Assembly (NCBI GenBank): GCA_900554845.1
Contig: USIY01000153.1
Span: 1-5,888 of the forward strand
DNA: 5,888 bases
Reading direction: 5' to 3'
Source: an uncultured Bacteroidales bacterium
Lineage (GTDB): Bacteria; Bacteroidota; Bacteroidia; Bacteroidales; Muribaculaceae
Both the position numbers and the translations under genes were made by a program. The notes under the pieces are model-generated. The model had not been told where the DNA came from, ran no database searches, and was given only the letters and a program-made list of their open reading frames with translations. Shown one piece after another: positions 4,264-5,888 of the stretch (position 1 is its first letter; each line of letters opens with the position of its first letter).

Positions 4264-5637
4264 ATGGCACAAGACCAGACAAACGAGAAAGACCAGGTGC
4301 TTATCGCCCGCAACAACGAGACGGGAGAGACAGGCGCTGTGAAAGGTCTGAAACAGGACGGCACACCGGACATGACGCCGTCGAAGTCCGCCAGCCTGAG
4401 CGATCTCGTGGTATTCAATATCCACAAGAGCCCGCTGGAGGCTTTTCTCTCCAACTTCGTGAGGCAGTGCAAGAACCCTTCGATGTTCAGTTTCTTCAAA
4501 GTAGATGCCGACAACGTGAACAGTGTCGGACAGGTCGTCGAAGACGCGCTTAAAGACCCGGAGGCGAACAAAGCCATGCTTTCCGAGGCTAAAGTGGAAG
4601 TCAAGGCGACGAACCGCAACAGCCATGCGATAGACGAATCCAGAATCGACTGGCAAGGTCTGAAAGACCGCTGGGGCATAGACCGTGAGACGCTTGGAAA
4701 AAGCGGAGACCTCAAGGAGATGCTCTACAACCGCAAGTCCCGGCTGGTAACCATTACCCCGACATTCGCGGGCGAGAAGTATTCGCTGGAAGCGCGTCTG
4801 TCATTCCGCGAGGATGTCAACGGGAATATCAAGGTCGTACCCCATTTTATCCGCAAGGAGCCGAATCTCGATAAGGAGTTCAACGGAGTCAAGTTCACTG
4901 ACGAGGACAAGCAGAACCTCCGTACCACCGGCAACCTCGGAAGGCTCGCCGATGTCGTTGACAAGGAGACCGGAGAGGTCATCCCATCGTTCATCAGCAT
5001 CGACCGTCAGACAAACGAGATACTCAGCGTACCCGCCAAGTCCGTATTCGTCAAGGACACCATCGGACAGACAAAGCTCGACATGGGTGAGATCAACACC
5101 CTCAAAAGCGGCAAGGCTATCCCCGATAAGGAAATCACGGACAGGAACGGCAAAAAATATACCGTCACGCTTCAGGTAAGCGCAGACAGGCGCGATGTGG
5201 AGTTTGTGCCTTCATACGCTTATCAGAAACAGGCGCAGAGTGAAAGCAACGGTCAGAAAAAATCCACATGGCTCACTCAGGACGGTAAAATCAAGCCCAT
5301 CACAAAATGGGCCGGAGTGCCGATGACCGAGAAGCAGCAGGCGGACTATGTCGCCGGCAAGACCGTGGTCCTCGACAATATGGTTGACAAAGATGGGAAA
5401 CCCTGCACCGTCTATCTGACATTCAACATGAACAAGCAGCGTCCCACCACCTCCTTCAAGGATCCGCGTCAAGCTGAGTCGATAACTCCTGCCAACGAAA
5501 GCCGCACCCAGATGGCTGTCAACAATGACGGAAAGACCGACGAGGCAACGAAGAAAATCAAGGAGCCTCTCGACAGAGGACAGACCGGTCCGAAGAACGA
5601 GAGCCAGCAGAAAAAATCAAAGGGGCGCAAGATGTGA
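4264..5637 (+). CDS. DUF4099/DUF3945-type mobile-element protein with three internal repeats
   Basis: A 457-residue soluble protein with no signal peptide or membrane segment. Residues 1-45 are polar and probably disordered; 46-120 form an N-terminal region beginning SDLVVFNIHKSPLEAFL. Residues about 122-200 resemble DUF4099 (IDWQGLKDRWGI ... FAGEKYSLEARLSF). Three DUF3945-like modules follow at about 207-256, 272-316 and 350-399. They share an initial LT/MTE-type segment, a GK or GN, a D+(x)GK/GE turn and a beta-rich stretch; for example ITDRNGKKYTVTLQV in the second aligns with MVDKDGKPCTVYLTF in the third. The tail (about 402-457) is polar, low-complexity and ends in a Lys/Arg-rich KKSKGRKM. 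Proteins of this type are common in Bacteroidales ICEs immediately upstream of a topoisomerase gene; their biochemical function is unknown. Possible roles are DNA binding or assisting the topoisomerase, which is inference from the basic tail and from position. The start at 4264 (ATG, AQDQTNEKD) is 19 bp after the preceding gene and has no Shine-Dalgarno sequence. Confidence 0.85.
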   Translation: MAQDQTNEKDQVLIARNNETGETGAVKGLKQDGTPDMTPSKSASLSDLVVFNIHKSPLEAFLSNFVRQCKNPSMFSFFKVDADNVNSVGQVVEDALKDPEANKAMLSEAKVEVKATNRNSHAIDESRIDWQGLKDRWGIDRETLGKSGDLKEMLYNRKSRLVTITPTFAGEKYSLEARLSFREDVNGNIKVVPHFIRKEPNLDKEFNGVKFTDEDKQNLRTTGNLGRLADVVDKETGEVIPSFISIDRQTNEILSVPAKSVFVKDTIGQTKLDMGEINTLKSGKAIPDKEITDRNGKKYTVTLQVSADRRDVEFVPSYAYQKQAQSESNGQKKSTWLTQDGKIKPITKWAGVPMTEKQQADYVAGKTVVLDNMVDKDGKPCTVYLTFNMNKQRPTTSFKDPRQAESITPANESRTQMAVNNDGKTDEATKKIKEPLDRGQTGPKNESQQKKSKGRKM

Positions 5638-5697
5638 CCTCCCGCACAGCCCCGTCCACTTTATCCAACATCCAAAACTAAAAACAACCGTAAAATA

Positions 5698-5888
5698 ATG
5701 AATAATATACTTATAATCACAGAAAGCCGCACCGTGGCAAAGACAATCGCACAGGCACTTGGCGCCAACGTACTCCACAAAGGATACTTCGGCAAAGGAC
5801 AGATTGCCGTCACATGGACAGGCGGCGGCATCATCTCCTCGCGTCCCAAATGCAAATTCCAGTTCACCGTGTCCTCGGACATGACGGC
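5698..5888 (+). CDS. topB: Type IA DNA topoisomerase (topoisomerase III-like), N-terminal fragment
   Basis: The first 64 residues are present; the gene continues past the right edge. The N terminus NILIITESRTVAKTIAQALG is the opening of a Toprim domain: a beta strand ending in the catalytic acidic residue (Glu9) followed by a helix with the AKTI..LG pattern of type IA topoisomerases. After it come GYFGKGQIAVTWTGGGIIS and CKFQFTVSSDM. In E. coli topoisomerase III the region after the TW is ...GHL; here the equivalent reads GGG, so it belongs to a divergent element-borne group. Such genes sit next to DUF3945 genes in Bacteroidales ICEs, and the topoisomerase Exc of CTnDOT belongs to its excision operon. 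The gap from the DUF3945 stop is 60 bp without a recognisable promoter or terminator, so cotranscription is likely. The Toprim Asp pair, the active-site Tyr and any zinc fingers lie outside the window, so activity cannot be judged. Confidence 0.8.
   Translation, partial: MNNILIITESRTVAKTIAQALGANVLHKGYFGKGQIAVTWTGGGIISSRPKCKFQFTVSSDMT

Noticed and set aside
4027..4656. Minus-strand open frame of 209 codons across the third HTH gene and the DUF3945 gene
   Set aside because: It overlaps two well-supported plus-strand genes, has a Cys/Val/Leu-rich composition typical of antisense shadows, and has no promoter or family match.
1..5888. CRISPR array, tRNA or rRNA genes, insertion sequences
   Set aside because: No regularly spaced long repeats, no tRNA-like cloverleaf or 3' end near the integrase, and no transposase were seen on reading both strands.

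Overview
The window looks like gut-type Bacteroidales DNA. The lines of evidence are promoter -7 boxes of the Bacteroidetes form TAnnTTTG, the lack of Shine-Dalgarno sequences ahead of the genes, and gene families typical of Bacteroidales chromosomes and their integrative conjugative elements (ICEs). It appears to span the junction between a host chromosome and one end of such an element. Genus cannot be read from this sequence alone.

Layout. (1) Positions 1-1060, minus strand: the N-terminal 353 residues of an exported family GH2 beta-galactosidase, cut by the left window edge; this is the host side. (2) About 1061-1376: an AT-rich intergenic region with a Bacteroidetes-type promoter for the beta-galactosidase, a candidate integration core (TTTTC-N4-AAAA at 1103-1115), two short palindromes, a phased GCGATTT repeat and the integrase promoter. 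It probably contains the chromosome/element boundary. (3) 1377-2630, plus: a complete tyrosine recombinase with the full catalytic set, closed by a strong hairpin terminator at 2655-2692. (4) 2693-2927: no convincing gene. (5) 2928-3272: a small excisionase-like helix-turn-helix (HTH) protein, followed at once by four imperfect direct repeats with an exact 11-bp period (3291-3329). (6) 3273-3540: a leader-like region that also holds mutually exclusive short hairpins. (7) 3541-5888, plus: a tight cluster of two more small HTH proteins (overlapping by ATGA), a DUF4099/DUF3945-type protein with three internal repeat modules, and the first 64 codons of a type IA topoisomerase that runs off the right edge.

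How it fits together. The integrase would move the element in and out of the chromosome. The small HTH proteins are good candidates for recombination directionality factors or regulators of the module. The DUF3945 protein and topoisomerase sit where the excision/transfer-processing genes of Bacteroidales ICEs usually lie. The order small HTH - small HTH - accessory protein - topoisomerase resembles the xis2c-xis2d-orf3-exc excision operon of CTnDOT; this is a comparison of gene order, not demonstrated homology. The best leads are the 11-bp repeat array after the first HTH gene, the candidate att core overlapping the beta-galactosidase promoter, and the trio of architecturally similar HTH proteins.
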